Assembly: GCA_934541015.1 (NCBI GenBank)
Contig: CAKTDC010000012.1
Coordinates: forward strand, 1 to 64,000
DNA length: 64,000 bases
Direction of reading: 5' to 3'
DNA from: an uncultured Luteimonas sp.
GTDB taxonomy: Bacteria > Pseudomonadota > Gammaproteobacteria > Xanthomonadales > Xanthomonadaceae
The position numbers and the translations under genes are program-made. Under the pieces are notes generated by a model. The model saw only the letters and a list, made by a program, of their open reading frames with translations, ran no database searches and had not been told where the DNA came from. Below are positions 41,950-52,437 of this stretch, piece by piece. Every line of letters starts with the position of its first letter. Positions within the stretch are counted from its first letter, which is position 1.

Positions 41950-42399
41950 TCATCCGTCCGATCCCCCGCGCGGGGGAAGATTCCTGACCAGGGTGTATAC
42001 GTTGCCGCCGTCCGCCCCGGGTTCGCGCTTGACCTCGTCCATCACCTGCCGCACCAGGTGCCAGCCCAGTCCGCCCGGCTCGCGCTGGCCAAGGCCGGCA
42101 TCGATATCGGGCGCCCGCGCGCTGGCCGGATCGAAGTCCGGCGCGGCGTCGGCCAGGGTCACCACCACGCGTGCCGGCGTGGCATCCACGCGCACCGTCA
42201 CCGGGCCAGTGCCGCTCCGGTAGCCGTGCCGGAAGATGTTGGTGAACACCTCCTCGGCGGCCAGGCGCAGGTCGGCCGACGCCTCGTCCCCGGCGCCGAC
42301 CCGCGCGCAGGCGTCCGCCAGCAACGCCGCCAGCGCGGACAGGTCGGCCAGCCCGGTGGCCCGGAACGGAATGCCGGCACCGCCCGGGCCGGGGCTCAT
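41950..42399 (-). CDS. HATPase_c anti-sigma factor-like serine kinase (RsbW-like)
   Basis: The protein has 149 residues, a short GHKL ATPase domain with the N-box LAAEEVFTNIFRHG (~residues 44-57), then DPASARAPD and a G-box-like GGLGWHLVRQVMDEV. Such proteins phosphorylate the STAS antagonist and bind a sigma factor or another target. The start at 42399 overlaps the stop of the receiver gene (ATGA); the frame is open much further up but only within the neighbouring genes. The client of the switch is not identified. Confidence 0.88.
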   Translation of the reverse strand: MSPGPGGAGIPFRATGLADLSALAALLADACARVGAGDEASADLRLAAEEVFTNIFRHGYRSGTGPVTVRVDATPARVVVTLADAAPDFDPASARAPDIDAGLGQREPGGLGWHLVRQVMDEVKREPGADGGNVYTLVRNLPPRGGSDG

Positions 42400-42773
42400 T
42401 GCGCCGCCGCGTCCCGGGTGACCGCGACGATCTTCGCCCACAGGCGCTCCAGGTCCACCGGCTTGGTGTCGAACTCGTCGCAGCCGGCGGCCAGCGCGCG
42501 TTCGCGGTCCTCGGCCATCGCGTGCGCGGTCAGCGCGATCACCGGGATCGCCGCGGTGCGCGCATCGCCCTTGATCCGGCGCGCCGCCTCCCAGCCGTCC
42601 ATCACCGGCAGGCCCATGTCCATCAGGACCACGTCGGGACGATCGGCAAGCGTCGCCTCGACCGCCGCCTGTCCGTCCGTCGCGGTCGTCACCGCATGCC
42701 CGCGGCGGGTCAGCCGCCGCGAGAGCATGTCCCGGTTCATCTCGTTGTCTTCGACCAGCAGGATCTTCAGCAC
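42396..42773 (-). CDS. Single-domain response regulator
   Basis: The protein has 125 residues, a lone receiver domain with acidic residues at 8-9 (VEDNEMNRDML), phosphoacceptor Asp52 (VLMDMGLPVMDG), Thr in ALTAH and Lys in DTKPVDL. Without an output domain it probably passes phosphate or acts by protein contact. Overlaps the hybrid kinase by 7 bases and the next gene by 4. Confidence 0.92.
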   Translation of the reverse strand: MLKILLVEDNEMNRDMLSRRLTRRGHAVTTATDGQAAVEATLADRPDVVLMDMGLPVMDGWEAARRIKGDARTAAIPVIALTAHAMAEDRERALAAGCDEFDTKPVDLERLWAKIVAVTRDAAAQ

Positions 42774-44902
42774 GGTTCCATCGCAGCGGCGGGATTGCGG
42801 CCAACGGACGACGCGGCGCCCAGCGCGCGCCGCACCTCCCCCTCCAGTTCGCCGCCACTATAGCGGCCCTTGGCGAACACCATGCGGGCACGGCCGGAGA
42901 GCTCCTGCTGCTCGGCCCGGGTCAGCTCCTTGGCGGTGAGCACGATCACCGGGATGTCGTCGGCATCGCCGCGGCCGCGCAGCGCGTCCAGGAAGGCGAA
43001 GCCGTCCATCCCCGGCATCATCAGGTCCAGCAGCACCAGCGCGGGCGCGGCGTCGATGCAGGCCAGACCCTCTTCGCCGCTGGCCGCCTCGATCACCCGC
43101 CAGCCCTGCCGCTCCAGCTGCCGGCGCAGCATGTCGCGGGTGGTGGCATCGTCGTCGATCACCAGGATCGGCTGCGCCGCGGCCGTGCCCAGGTGCCTGC
43201 GGACGGTGTCCGCCAGGCCATCGTGCTGCACCGGCTTGACCAGGTAGCCGGCCGCGCCCAGGGACACGCCGAGCGCCTGCTGGCCGGTGACCGAGACCAT
43301 CACCACCGGGATCGGCGCCAGCTGCGGATCGGCCTTGAGCTGGGCCAGCACGTTCCAGCCGTCGTCGCCGGGCATCAGCACGTCGAGCAGGATCAGGCTG
43401 GGCCGCAGCTCGCGGGCGCGGCGCAGTCCGTCGGCGCCGTCGCCGGCGGCCTCCACCCTCAGCCCCTGGCGCGCGAGCATGCGCGCCAGCAGGTCGCGCC
43501 CGGCGGGGTCGTCGTCGATCACCAGCACGATGGGGGCGTCCGCCGGCACCGCGACTGCGGCGCCGGGTGCGGCAGTTTCCGGGGCGGACTGCGGCGCGCG
43601 CGCGTCGGCCGGCACGCGGATGGTGAAGGTGGTGCCGACCCCCGCCGCGCTGCGCAGGTCGATGTCGCCGCCCAGCATCCGCGCGAAATGCCGCGACAGG
43701 GCCAGCCCCAGCCCGGTTCCGCCGTACTTGCGGGTGGTCGAGGCATCGGCCTGGGAGAACGGCTGGAACAGCCCTTCCTGCTGCCCGGCGGTCATGCCGA
43801 TGCCGGTATCCTCGACTTCGAACACCAGCCATTCGCGCCCGTCGGCGTCCTCGCGCCGGGCGCGCAGGGCGATCTCGCCCTTGTCGGTGAACTTGGCCGC
43901 GTTGCCCAGCAGGTTGAACAGCATCTGCCGCAGCTTGGTGACGTCGGTATGCATCGACCCCGGCGCGTGGGCGTCCAGCGCAAGCCGGTTGCCGCGCGCG
44001 TCGGCCAGCGGCCGCACGGTGTCGATCACCTCCTGCAGCAGCGGTCCCAGCGCCACCTCCTCCAGGTGCAGCTCCATCTTGCCGGCCTCGATCTTGGACA
44101 GGTCGAGCACCTCGTTGATCAGCCCCAGCAGGTGCTTGCCGGCGCCATGGATCTTCTTCAGGTCGGGGATGGCCGCCTCCTCGCCGGCGTCCTGGGCCTC
44201 CTCCACCAGCAGCTCGCTGTAGCCGATGATCGCGTTCAGCGGCGTGCGCAGCTCATGGCTCATGTTGGCCAGGAACAGGCTCTTGGAGCGGTTGGCGGTC
44301 ACCGCCTCCTCCTTGGCCTGCGCCAGCTGTACGCGCTGCTCCTCCAGCTGCAGGTTCTGCTCCTGCAGCAGCCTGCGGTTGTGCACGAAGCGCTTGCTCT
44401 GCATGTAGGAGTGCAGGGCGAACACCGAGCTGGTCAGGAAGATGCCCAGGATGCTGGCCGCGGTGGGCAGCAGCGGGGCGTCGAACTGCAGCGCGTAGCC
44501 GGTGAACCAGCCGCAGCCGACCACCCCCAGCGCGACGCCGATCCAGCCGCGGCGCGCCAGTTCCACGCCGCCCACGCCGAGATTGCCCAGGTTCACCGCG
44601 GTCAGGAACATCACGCTCGGCCACAGGCTGAAGTGCATCCCGGCCGCCCACGCGCCGACCATCACCGAGTCCAGGAACATGTTGCGGTGCTCGGCGCGCT
44701 TGGGATCGGCGCTGTGGCGGGCCACCAGGTACGCCACCTGCGGCCAGCCCAGGCCCCAGGCCAGCAGCAGCGCGATCACCGTAGGCGAGTCGCGCCCGGT
44801 GGCGTGGAACACCGAAATGAAGATGACGATCAGCAGCGGGAAGCACGTCATCCGGACGATGTAGTCGAGCCGGACGATGGGGTGCAGCCTGGATCTGGGC
44901 AT
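42767..44902 (-). CDS. Hybrid sensor histidine kinase with MASE2-like membrane domain
   Basis: The protein has 711 residues. Residues ~10-165 form a MASE2-like multi-helix membrane sensor (LIVIFISVF, LLLAWGLGWPQVAYLVARHS, KRAEHRNMFLDSVMVGAW, LWPSVMFLTAVNLGNLGVGG). Then come a coiled linker (~175-205), HisKA with His216 (MSHELRTPLNAIIGYSELL), HATPase with NLLGNAAKFTD, DTGIGM and GTGLGLAL, and two receiver domains (Asp507 in LLDVLMPGDDG, Asp626 in LLDLMMPGMDG). The start at 44902 has AAGGA seven bases before it. It likely phosphorylates its own receivers and the next-door response regulators. Confidence 0.93.
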   Translation of the reverse strand: MPRSRLHPIVRLDYIVRMTCFPLLIVIFISVFHATGRDSPTVIALLLAWGLGWPQVAYLVARHSADPKRAEHRNMFLDSVMVGAWAAGMHFSLWPSVMFLTAVNLGNLGVGGVELARRGWIGVALGVVGCGWFTGYALQFDAPLLPTAASILGIFLTSSVFALHSYMQSKRFVHNRRLLQEQNLQLEEQRVQLAQAKEEAVTANRSKSLFLANMSHELRTPLNAIIGYSELLVEEAQDAGEEAAIPDLKKIHGAGKHLLGLINEVLDLSKIEAGKMELHLEEVALGPLLQEVIDTVRPLADARGNRLALDAHAPGSMHTDVTKLRQMLFNLLGNAAKFTDKGEIALRARREDADGREWLVFEVEDTGIGMTAGQQEGLFQPFSQADASTTRKYGGTGLGLALSRHFARMLGGDIDLRSAAGVGTTFTIRVPADARAPQSAPETAAPGAAVAVPADAPIVLVIDDDPAGRDLLARMLARQGLRVEAAGDGADGLRRARELRPSLILLDVLMPGDDGWNVLAQLKADPQLAPIPVVMVSVTGQQALGVSLGAAGYLVKPVQHDGLADTVRRHLGTAAAQPILVIDDDATTRDMLRRQLERQGWRVIEAASGEEGLACIDAAPALVLLDLMMPGMDGFAFLDALRGRGDADDIPVIVLTAKELTRAEQQELSGRARMVFAKGRYSGGELEGEVRRALGAASSVGRNPAAAMEPC

Positions 44903-44980
44903 GGTGTCCTTCGGGCGCGGGGCGGGATCGCGCCTGCGGCACACTACCGGAATTGCCGGGCCGGCATCCAGCCGCGGGGA

Positions 44981-47047
44981 TCAGAACCCGACCTGCATCT
45001 TCACGTAGAAGCTGCGCCCCTCCATCGGGAAGCCCCAGGCCAGTTCGTACAGCTCGTCGGTGAGGTTGCGGGCGCCGACGGCGATGCGCATCGCGTCGGA
45101 CACGTCCCACTGCGCCTGCAGGTTGAGCAGGGTGTACTGGCCGGTCTTGATGTAGCTGGTGCCCGGCCCGGCGTTCCAGCGGTCGTCGGCGTATTCCAGG
45201 CTGGGGGTGAACGACCAGCGCGCCAGCGGCGACCAGGTCGCATACAGCAGCGCCTGGTGGCCGGGGATGCCGGTGGGGCGGTAGTCGGGCTGCAGCGGAT
45301 CCCTGATGGTGCGGTGCAGCCAGGTGGCGTTGCCGCCGAGCACGAAGCTGTCCGACAGCCTCGCCTGGCCGCCGAACTCGATGCCGTAGTACTCGCCGTC
45401 GCCGACGTTGCGGGTCTGGGTCAGCTGCGGCGGGCCTTCCTCGACCACCACCGTCTGGATCATGTCGCTCACGTCGGAGTAGAACACCGCCGCGTTGAGG
45501 CTGGTGTCGCCGGAGAACCGGCGCTGCCAGGACAGCTCAAGATTGGTGCCGCGCTCGCTGCCCAGGTCGGGGTTGGGCAGCGCGGTGCCGAAGCGGGTGC
45601 TGAAGCGCTCGAAGGTGGTGGCGAATCGGGTGCGCGAGGACAGGCTCAGGCCGAAGCGCGAGTCCTCGGATGGGCGCCAGTGCACCGCCGCCTGGCCGTT
45701 CCAGGCGTCACTGTCGCCGGTGGGGTACTCGAACAGGCCGACGCTGCTGTTGTACTCCTGCGCCTGCTTGACCTCGTTGCGGTCGTGGCTGACGCCGACC
45801 ACCACGTCGACCGTACCGGTCGCATGCCAGGTGTTCTCAAGCGCCAGCGACCAGGTGTCCTCGCGGTTGTACTGGGTGGGCTCGCGGTTGGCCAGCGTCG
45901 GGTGCGTGGGCCGGTTGAGGTTGTATTCGCTGTGGCGGTCGCTGCGCCAGTACACCGCAATGCGGGTGTCGCTGCCGGGCAGCGCCCGGAAGCCGAGCTC
46001 GGCGCTGACGCCGTAGGCCTTGTCTTCATAGATGCTCTGGAAGCGGCCGTTGTTGGACTGCGTGGTGTAGCTGCCGTTGTCGTAGGCGTAGAGCGCGTTG
46101 TCGAAGGTGTTGTAGTACGCCCTGGCCTTCAGATAGGTGGTCTCGGAGAACCGGGTGCTGGACAGGAAGTAGATGTTCTCGATATCCCACATCGGCCAGT
46201 CCCAGTAGCTGTTGGGCGGGTTGGGCGGATCCTGGTGGACGTTGAGCGGCGCGCCCTTGGCGCCGTCCTGGCGGGTGTAGCTCAGGCTGTATTCGTCGGT
46301 GGCGTTGGGCACGAAGCCGAGCTTGAGGTTGATGCGCGAGTCGCGGTTGGCGGACCGGTTGCGCTCGCCCGCCTGCTGGATCGAGGTGCCGGCGAAGCCG
46401 CCGGGCAGCGCCCAGTGGTCGCGGTCCTGGTAGCTGATGCTGGCTTGGACGTAGAACCGGTCCTGGCGGGTGCCGACCGAGGCATATCCGTTCCAGGCCG
46501 CCATGTCGGCGCCGCGGTCCAGGTCCATGCCCAGCTGGAAGCGCGCCTCGAACTCCCCGGTCGGTCGCCGCGTGACCAGGTTGATCGCGCCGCCCATCGC
46601 GCCCGGGCCGTCGATCACCGAGACATAGCCCTTCTGCACCTGCACCTCGGCCAGGTCGGCGGTGAGGAATCGGCGGAAGTCGAGGCGGTTGTCGGCCGGC
46701 AGGTAGATGCGCACGCCGTCGATCGACAGCGGCACCTGCCAGCGGCCGAAGCCGCGCACGAAGATGTCGTGTTCGTTGCGGCGGCCGTTGCTGTCCTGGG
46801 TGGTCATCACGCCCGGGGTCAGCTTCACCGCGTCGTCGAGGGTGAGCGTGTCGAAGGTCCACATCTCCTCGCCGGTCACGGTGTCGTCGCCGGTGGCGAC
46901 CGTCTCCGGGCGCTCGCCGGTCACGGTGATCTGGCCGAGCGTGAACGCGTCGTCCGCCGGTGGCTTGCTGCCGCCGTCCTGCGCGTGGGCGGCGAACGCG
47001 GTCAGCCCGAGGGCGGTGCAGACGGACAGCTGGCGGATCCGGACCAT
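44981..47047 (-). CDS. TonB-dependent outer-membrane receptor
   Basis: The protein has 688 residues with a signal peptide (MVRIRQLSVCTALGLTAFAAHA), an N-terminal plug (QITVTGERPET, VMTTQDSNGRRNEHDIFVRGFGRWQVP, QVQKGYVSVIDGPGAMGGAINLVTRRP) and a beta barrel that ends with an aromatic residue in KMQVGF. Such receptors import siderophores, heme, vitamins or metals with TonB energy. The start at 47047 was taken for AGGAGAT before it; a longer frame goes to 47080. A palindromic operator lies 90-115 bases upstream. The ligand is not evident. Confidence 0.93.
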   Translation of the reverse strand: MVRIRQLSVCTALGLTAFAAHAQDGGSKPPADDAFTLGQITVTGERPETVATGDDTVTGEEMWTFDTLTLDDAVKLTPGVMTTQDSNGRRNEHDIFVRGFGRWQVPLSIDGVRIYLPADNRLDFRRFLTADLAEVQVQKGYVSVIDGPGAMGGAINLVTRRPTGEFEARFQLGMDLDRGADMAAWNGYASVGTRQDRFYVQASISYQDRDHWALPGGFAGTSIQQAGERNRSANRDSRINLKLGFVPNATDEYSLSYTRQDGAKGAPLNVHQDPPNPPNSYWDWPMWDIENIYFLSSTRFSETTYLKARAYYNTFDNALYAYDNGSYTTQSNNGRFQSIYEDKAYGVSAELGFRALPGSDTRIAVYWRSDRHSEYNLNRPTHPTLANREPTQYNREDTWSLALENTWHATGTVDVVVGVSHDRNEVKQAQEYNSSVGLFEYPTGDSDAWNGQAAVHWRPSEDSRFGLSLSSRTRFATTFERFSTRFGTALPNPDLGSERGTNLELSWQRRFSGDTSLNAAVFYSDVSDMIQTVVVEEGPPQLTQTRNVGDGEYYGIEFGGQARLSDSFVLGGNATWLHRTIRDPLQPDYRPTGIPGHQALLYATWSPLARWSFTPSLEYADDRWNAGPGTSYIKTGQYTLLNLQAQWDVSDAMRIAVGARNLTDELYELAWGFPMEGRSFYVKMQVGF

Positions 47048-47136
47048 CGGGAATCTCCTGGTGTGGGGGCGCGATGCCACTCCCGCGGTCCGGCCCTGCG
47101 GGACGGGTGGGTGCGGGAATGCGACGTGGCTGGGAT

Positions 47137-47162
47137 TCGATATATTCTGTGAAATATATCGA
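47137..47162. promoter_or_regulatory. AT-rich palindromic operator upstream of the receptor gene
   Basis: Perfect 10-bp inverted arms TCGATATATT and AATATATCGA are separated by CTGTGA. In a region of over 65% GC such a site stands out. A 24-base relative at 49111-49134 precedes the small exported-protein gene, implying one regulator for both transcripts. It does not match the Fur box pattern. Confidence 0.65.
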
Positions 47163-47242
47163 TATCGGGAAGGAGGCTCAACCGGCGTCGGCGGGGTGGG
47201 ATCACCTGGCTGTGGTCGGGATCGCGGCCGTGGAGCGCGTCT

Positions 47243-48541
47243 TCATAGCGCGGAGACCCAGTCGAGCAGCCGCTGGCGCTGTGCCGCATCCAGGGCGTCG
47301 AAGCGCGCGCGCGCCGGGGCCGCGCTGCCGCCGTGCCAGCCGATGGCTTCCTCCACGCTGCGCGCGCGTCCGTCGTGCAGCAGGCGCACCGGGCGGCCGC
47401 CTTCGTGCGCCGTGCTCAGGCCCCACAGCGGCGCGGTGCGCCACAGGCTGGGCACGGGGTCGCCGGCGAGGTTGCGGTCGGCCAGCTCCGGGCCCAGGTC
47501 GTGCAGCAGCAGGTCGGTGTACGGCGCGATGCGGCCGGCGCCGCGCGCGGGCATCGAGGGCGTGTGGCAGTCGGCGCAGCCGGTGCGCGCGAACAGGCGG
47601 GCGCCGTCGCGGGCGCCGCGCAGGCGGGCGGCGGCTTCGGGGGTGCGGCGCACGCTTTCGAGCTGCTGGAAGGTGAGCACCGCGGCGAACAGCTCCGGAT
47701 CGACCTCCGGTTCCACGGTGGAACCTGCGTCCAGGCAGGCCTGGTCGTGCGGCGCGCAGTCGATGGCGCCGATCAGGGCGTTGCCCAGCCCCATCTCGCG
47801 GGCGAAGGCGACCGCGATCTGGTGGGCGAGGCTGGGCTCGGTGGCCTGCCAGCCGAAGCGGCCCAGCCTGCGGCCGTCGCCTTCGCCGATCCATGCCGGC
47901 CTGCCCTGCGGCTTGCCCGGCCGCGGCCGCGCGCCGGTGAGGATGGCCTGCTCCGGGATCGCGTCCAGCAGCCCGGCGCCCTGCGCCTGGGCGGACGCGC
48001 GCGGCATCAGCACCAGATCGGCGGGCAGGGGCCTGCCGTCGGGCGTTTCGATGCTGTATTGCGGGCGCCACAGCGTGAGCCTGCTGCCATCGGCGCGCGG
48101 GCGTTCGACCGTCTGGTAGCGGATGGTGACCCTGGCCTCGGGCAGGAAGCCCTCGATCGCATCGCTGTTGGCCACGTGGCCAAAGCGCGGATGCCCGCGC
48201 TCGACCGTGCCGTCGGCCCGCAGCCGGCCGACCTGCATGACGAAGTCCGAGGGCGCCGGCCCGTCGCCGGCAGGGCCGCGACCGCGCCGGCGGCTGTTGT
48301 GGCAGGCGTCGCAGGAGATCGAGTTGAAATGCGGGCCCAGGCCATCGAGCCGGTTTGGCTCGGGACCGTCCGGCACCCAGGAAGTGTTGAAGACCGCGTG
48401 CCCGAGATCGAAGCGCTGCTGCGTTTTCCCGTCGAGCGTGCGCCACGGCGCCGGCGAGCGCCCGTCCGGCTGCACCGTGACCGGCGCCAGCGCGGCGGCG
48501 AGCGTCGCGCCCGCCAGCGCCAGCGCCACGGCGAGCTTCAT
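47243..48541 (-). CDS. Di-heme oxidoreductase (putative peroxidase) family protein
   Basis: The protein has 432 residues with a signal peptide (MKLAVALALAGATLAAALA) and two c-type heme sites, CDACH (77-81) and CADCH (322-326). The arrangement matches the DHOR/DUF1111 family of periplasmic di-heme proteins, often found beside TonB-dependent receptors or imelysin-type iron proteins. Expected role: electron transfer or a redox step linked to metal uptake. The gene overlaps the preceding one (48538-49092) by 4 bases. Confidence 0.88.
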   Translation of the reverse strand: MKLAVALALAGATLAAALAPVTVQPDGRSPAPWRTLDGKTQQRFDLGHAVFNTSWVPDGPEPNRLDGLGPHFNSISCDACHNSRRRGRGPAGDGPAPSDFVMQVGRLRADGTVERGHPRFGHVANSDAIEGFLPEARVTIRYQTVERPRADGSRLTLWRPQYSIETPDGRPLPADLVLMPRASAQAQGAGLLDAIPEQAILTGARPRPGKPQGRPAWIGEGDGRRLGRFGWQATEPSLAHQIAVAFAREMGLGNALIGAIDCAPHDQACLDAGSTVEPEVDPELFAAVLTFQQLESVRRTPEAAARLRGARDGARLFARTGCADCHTPSMPARGAGRIAPYTDLLLHDLGPELADRNLAGDPVPSLWRTAPLWGLSTAHEGGRPVRLLHDGRARSVEEAIGWHGGSAAPARARFDALDAAQRQRLLDWVSAL

Positions 48542-49092
48542 CGCGGGTCGTCGGCGACCGGTCCGGTGATCGCCACCCCGGACTCGCCGGCACGCCCACC
48601 GGCGAACTGCAGCACCAGGTCGCGCCCGGCGGGCAGCTGGAACTCGACGATCTTGTGCACCAGCGGGCAGCCGCGGCGGCCCTGGAAGTCGAGCGAGGGC
48701 ACGATCTGTCCGCCGTCGACGACATCGATCCAGTGGCCGGTGGTGATCGACACGCGGTAGCGGCCGTCCACCGGCACCTGGAAGGTGAGCAGACCCGCCT
48801 GCGCGCCGTCGTCGAGCATCGGCTTGCCGGGGCGGGCCGCCAGCGTCACTCCGGCCTGGGGATGCAGGCGCGCGTCGTAGCGGGTGCCGGGCTCGATCCG
48901 CGCCGCCGCGCTGCCGTCGCCGGCGACGATCGCAACAGGAGGCGTGGCGAGCGCGGCCAGCTCGGCGGCCACGTTCCAGGTGAAGGTGTCGCAGCCGGCC
49001 GGCAGCGGGGCGGCTGGCGGATCGGCCGCTGCCGCGGTTGCGCAGGCCAGCAGCAGGGCCGCCGGCAGCAGGCGGAGAGGGGGCAGGCGCAT
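48538..49092 (-). CDS. Exported hypothetical protein
   Basis: The protein has 184 residues with a signal peptide (MRLPPLRLLPAALLLACATAAAA) and a beta-rich mature part containing CDTFTWNVAAELAAL, GLLTFQVPVDGRYRVSITTGHWIDVVDGG and VVHK-like VHKIVEFQLPAGRDLVLQFAGG. Two cysteines could pair. No domain was named. First gene of the exported-protein/di-heme pair and just downstream of operator B, so it is probably co-regulated with the receptor. Confidence 0.7.
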   Translation of the reverse strand: MRLPPLRLLPAALLLACATAAAADPPAAPLPAGCDTFTWNVAAELAALATPPVAIVAGDGSAAARIEPGTRYDARLHPQAGVTLAARPGKPMLDDGAQAGLLTFQVPVDGRYRVSITTGHWIDVVDGGQIVPSLDFQGRRGCPLVHKIVEFQLPAGRDLVLQFAGGRAGESGVAITGPVADDPR

Positions 49093-49110
49093 GTGGAGGG
49101 CTCCGTCAAT

Positions 49111-49134
49111 CGATATATATCCGGAAATATAGCG
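49111..49134. promoter_or_regulatory. AT-rich operator upstream of the small exported-protein gene
   Basis: Arms CGATATAT and ATATAGCG (one mismatch to a perfect inverted repeat) with an 8-base spacer. The same 24-base frame recurs at 47138-47161, with identical arm spacing. It lies 18-42 bases upstream of the start at 49092, where it would block a promoter. Confidence 0.6.
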
Positions 49135-49184
49135 TCACCGGCGCCGCGCGGGGAGCCGACGAAGGGCGGATGTGCTCTAATCGA

Positions 49185-51293
<2,109 letters not shown>

Positions 51294-51730
51294 TGCCTGG
51301 CGTGGCGGAAATTCTCCCCCGTTCCCGGCGTCGCAGCCAGCGCGCTGGCGGCTGTCTGTCGCCGGGGCGAACCTCGGTCCGTAACCCCTGATCCGGCGTT
51401 CTGGCAGCCTTTTCCGGGTCCCTCAAATGGGAGAGGAACCAAAAAGGTGGCGCCCGGAGGCGCCAGGAAGTATCGGATCGGAGGGTAGAAAGTCGATTCG
51501 ATATGTTGCGTGTGGTGCTGATGGGAAAGGCCAGGGCCGCGCGCGGATCCGCGTCAGCCGGAAGCGGTGCGTTTGGTTTGCCGGGATTGCCCTTTGCGGG
51601 CACCATGGTCCAGTGGTTTCCTGAACCGTTCATCCCGCCGTTGCGTCCGGTTGACGGCCGGGGCCGTATGCTCAGGGAACGTATCCTGGCCGGGCCCCAC
51701 GATTCCGGTCACGCACAGGGAGCTCCCCGC
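51294..51730. other. Intergenic region after thiC with a minus-strand hairpin
   Basis: 437 bases. Contains a GC-rich stretch (51300-51380) with dispersed-repeat character, a hairpin with T-run on the minus strand (51441-51465), and the promoter region of the lipoprotein gene. A longer open frame from 51503 is not supported as a gene extension. Confidence 0.55.
51441..51465 (-). terminator. Hairpin with T-run on the minus strand
   Basis: On the minus strand: TGGCGCC, loop TCCG, GGCGCCA, then CC and TTTTT. It would end minus-strand transcription, but the nearest minus-strand gene (ppa) is almost 1 kb upstream. The flank GAGGAACCAAAAAGG resembles the flank of the hppA terminator at 55.1 kb. Confidence 0.5.
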
Positions 51731-52327
51731 ATGAACACCGCAACCCGAACCGCAGCATGGATCGTCGCGTTGCTTGGCCTGGCCCTGCTCGCGGGCTGCG
51801 CGACCGGCCCGCGCATCGCCACGGAAGCGGACCCGGAAGCCGACTTCTCCCGCTACCGCAGCTTCGCCTTCTACTCGCCCCTGGCGATCGAGAAACACGG
51901 CTATTCGAGCGCCCTGAGCGAGCGGATGAAGGCCGCGGCACGCCGCGAGATGGAAGCGCGCGGCTACGTGTTCACCAGTGACCGGCCGGACCTGTGGGTC
52001 AACATCAATGCCTACACCCAGCGCCGCACCGACGTGACCACGATGCCGACCGTGGACTATGCCTACTACTACAGCTATCGCGCCCGCGCCTACTACGCGG
52101 TGCCGTTCTGGCGCGACCAGGCGCATGTTTCGCGCTATACCGAGGGCACCGTCAACATCGATCTCGTCGACGTCGAGCGCAACCGCCTGGTGTGGGAGGG
52201 CGTGGCCGTGGGGCGCGTGACCGGCACCAAGGATCCGGCCCAGCGCGATGCCCGCATCGATTCCACGATGGCCGACATCTTCGCCCGCTATCCGTACAGC
52301 GCGGGGCAGACGCCGGCCGCGCACTGA
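51731..52327 (+). CDS. DUF4136 lipoprotein
   Basis: The protein has 198 residues with lipobox LLAGC (Cys23). The mature part has the DUF4136 pattern: ADFSRYRSFAFY, MKAAARREMEARGYVFTSDRPDLWVNINAY, a Tyr-rich strand (YAYYYSYRARAYYAVPFW), TVNIDLVDVERNRLVWEGVAVGRV and a short final helix. Envelope proteins of this type have no defined role. The ATG at 51731 has AGGGAG eight bases upstream. Confidence 0.85.
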   Translation: MNTATRTAAWIVALLGLALLAGCATGPRIATEADPEADFSRYRSFAFYSPLAIEKHGYSSALSERMKAAARREMEARGYVFTSDRPDLWVNINAYTQRRTDVTTMPTVDYAYYYSYRARAYYAVPFWRDQAHVSRYTEGTVNIDLVDVERNRLVWEGVAVGRVTGTKDPAQRDARIDSTMADIFARYPYSAGQTPAAH

Positions 52328-52437
52328 TTGCACGGCTCGCGGCCGCGGCGGGCGACACCGTCCCGCTGGTCGGGCCAGTCGCCGCTATGCTGCGGCACGG
52401 TGCAATGCGTCGACCGGTCGCCCGGGGGCCGGGCCGC

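Noticed and set aside
43193..47152. A 1319-codon plus-strand frame opposite the hybrid kinase and receptor
   Set aside because: No homology; the minus-strand genes carry complete motifs.
47137..47162. Fur box upstream of the receptor gene
   Set aside because: The palindrome has arms TCGATATATT/AATATATCGA and no GATAAT hexamer array; it does not fit the Fur consensus.
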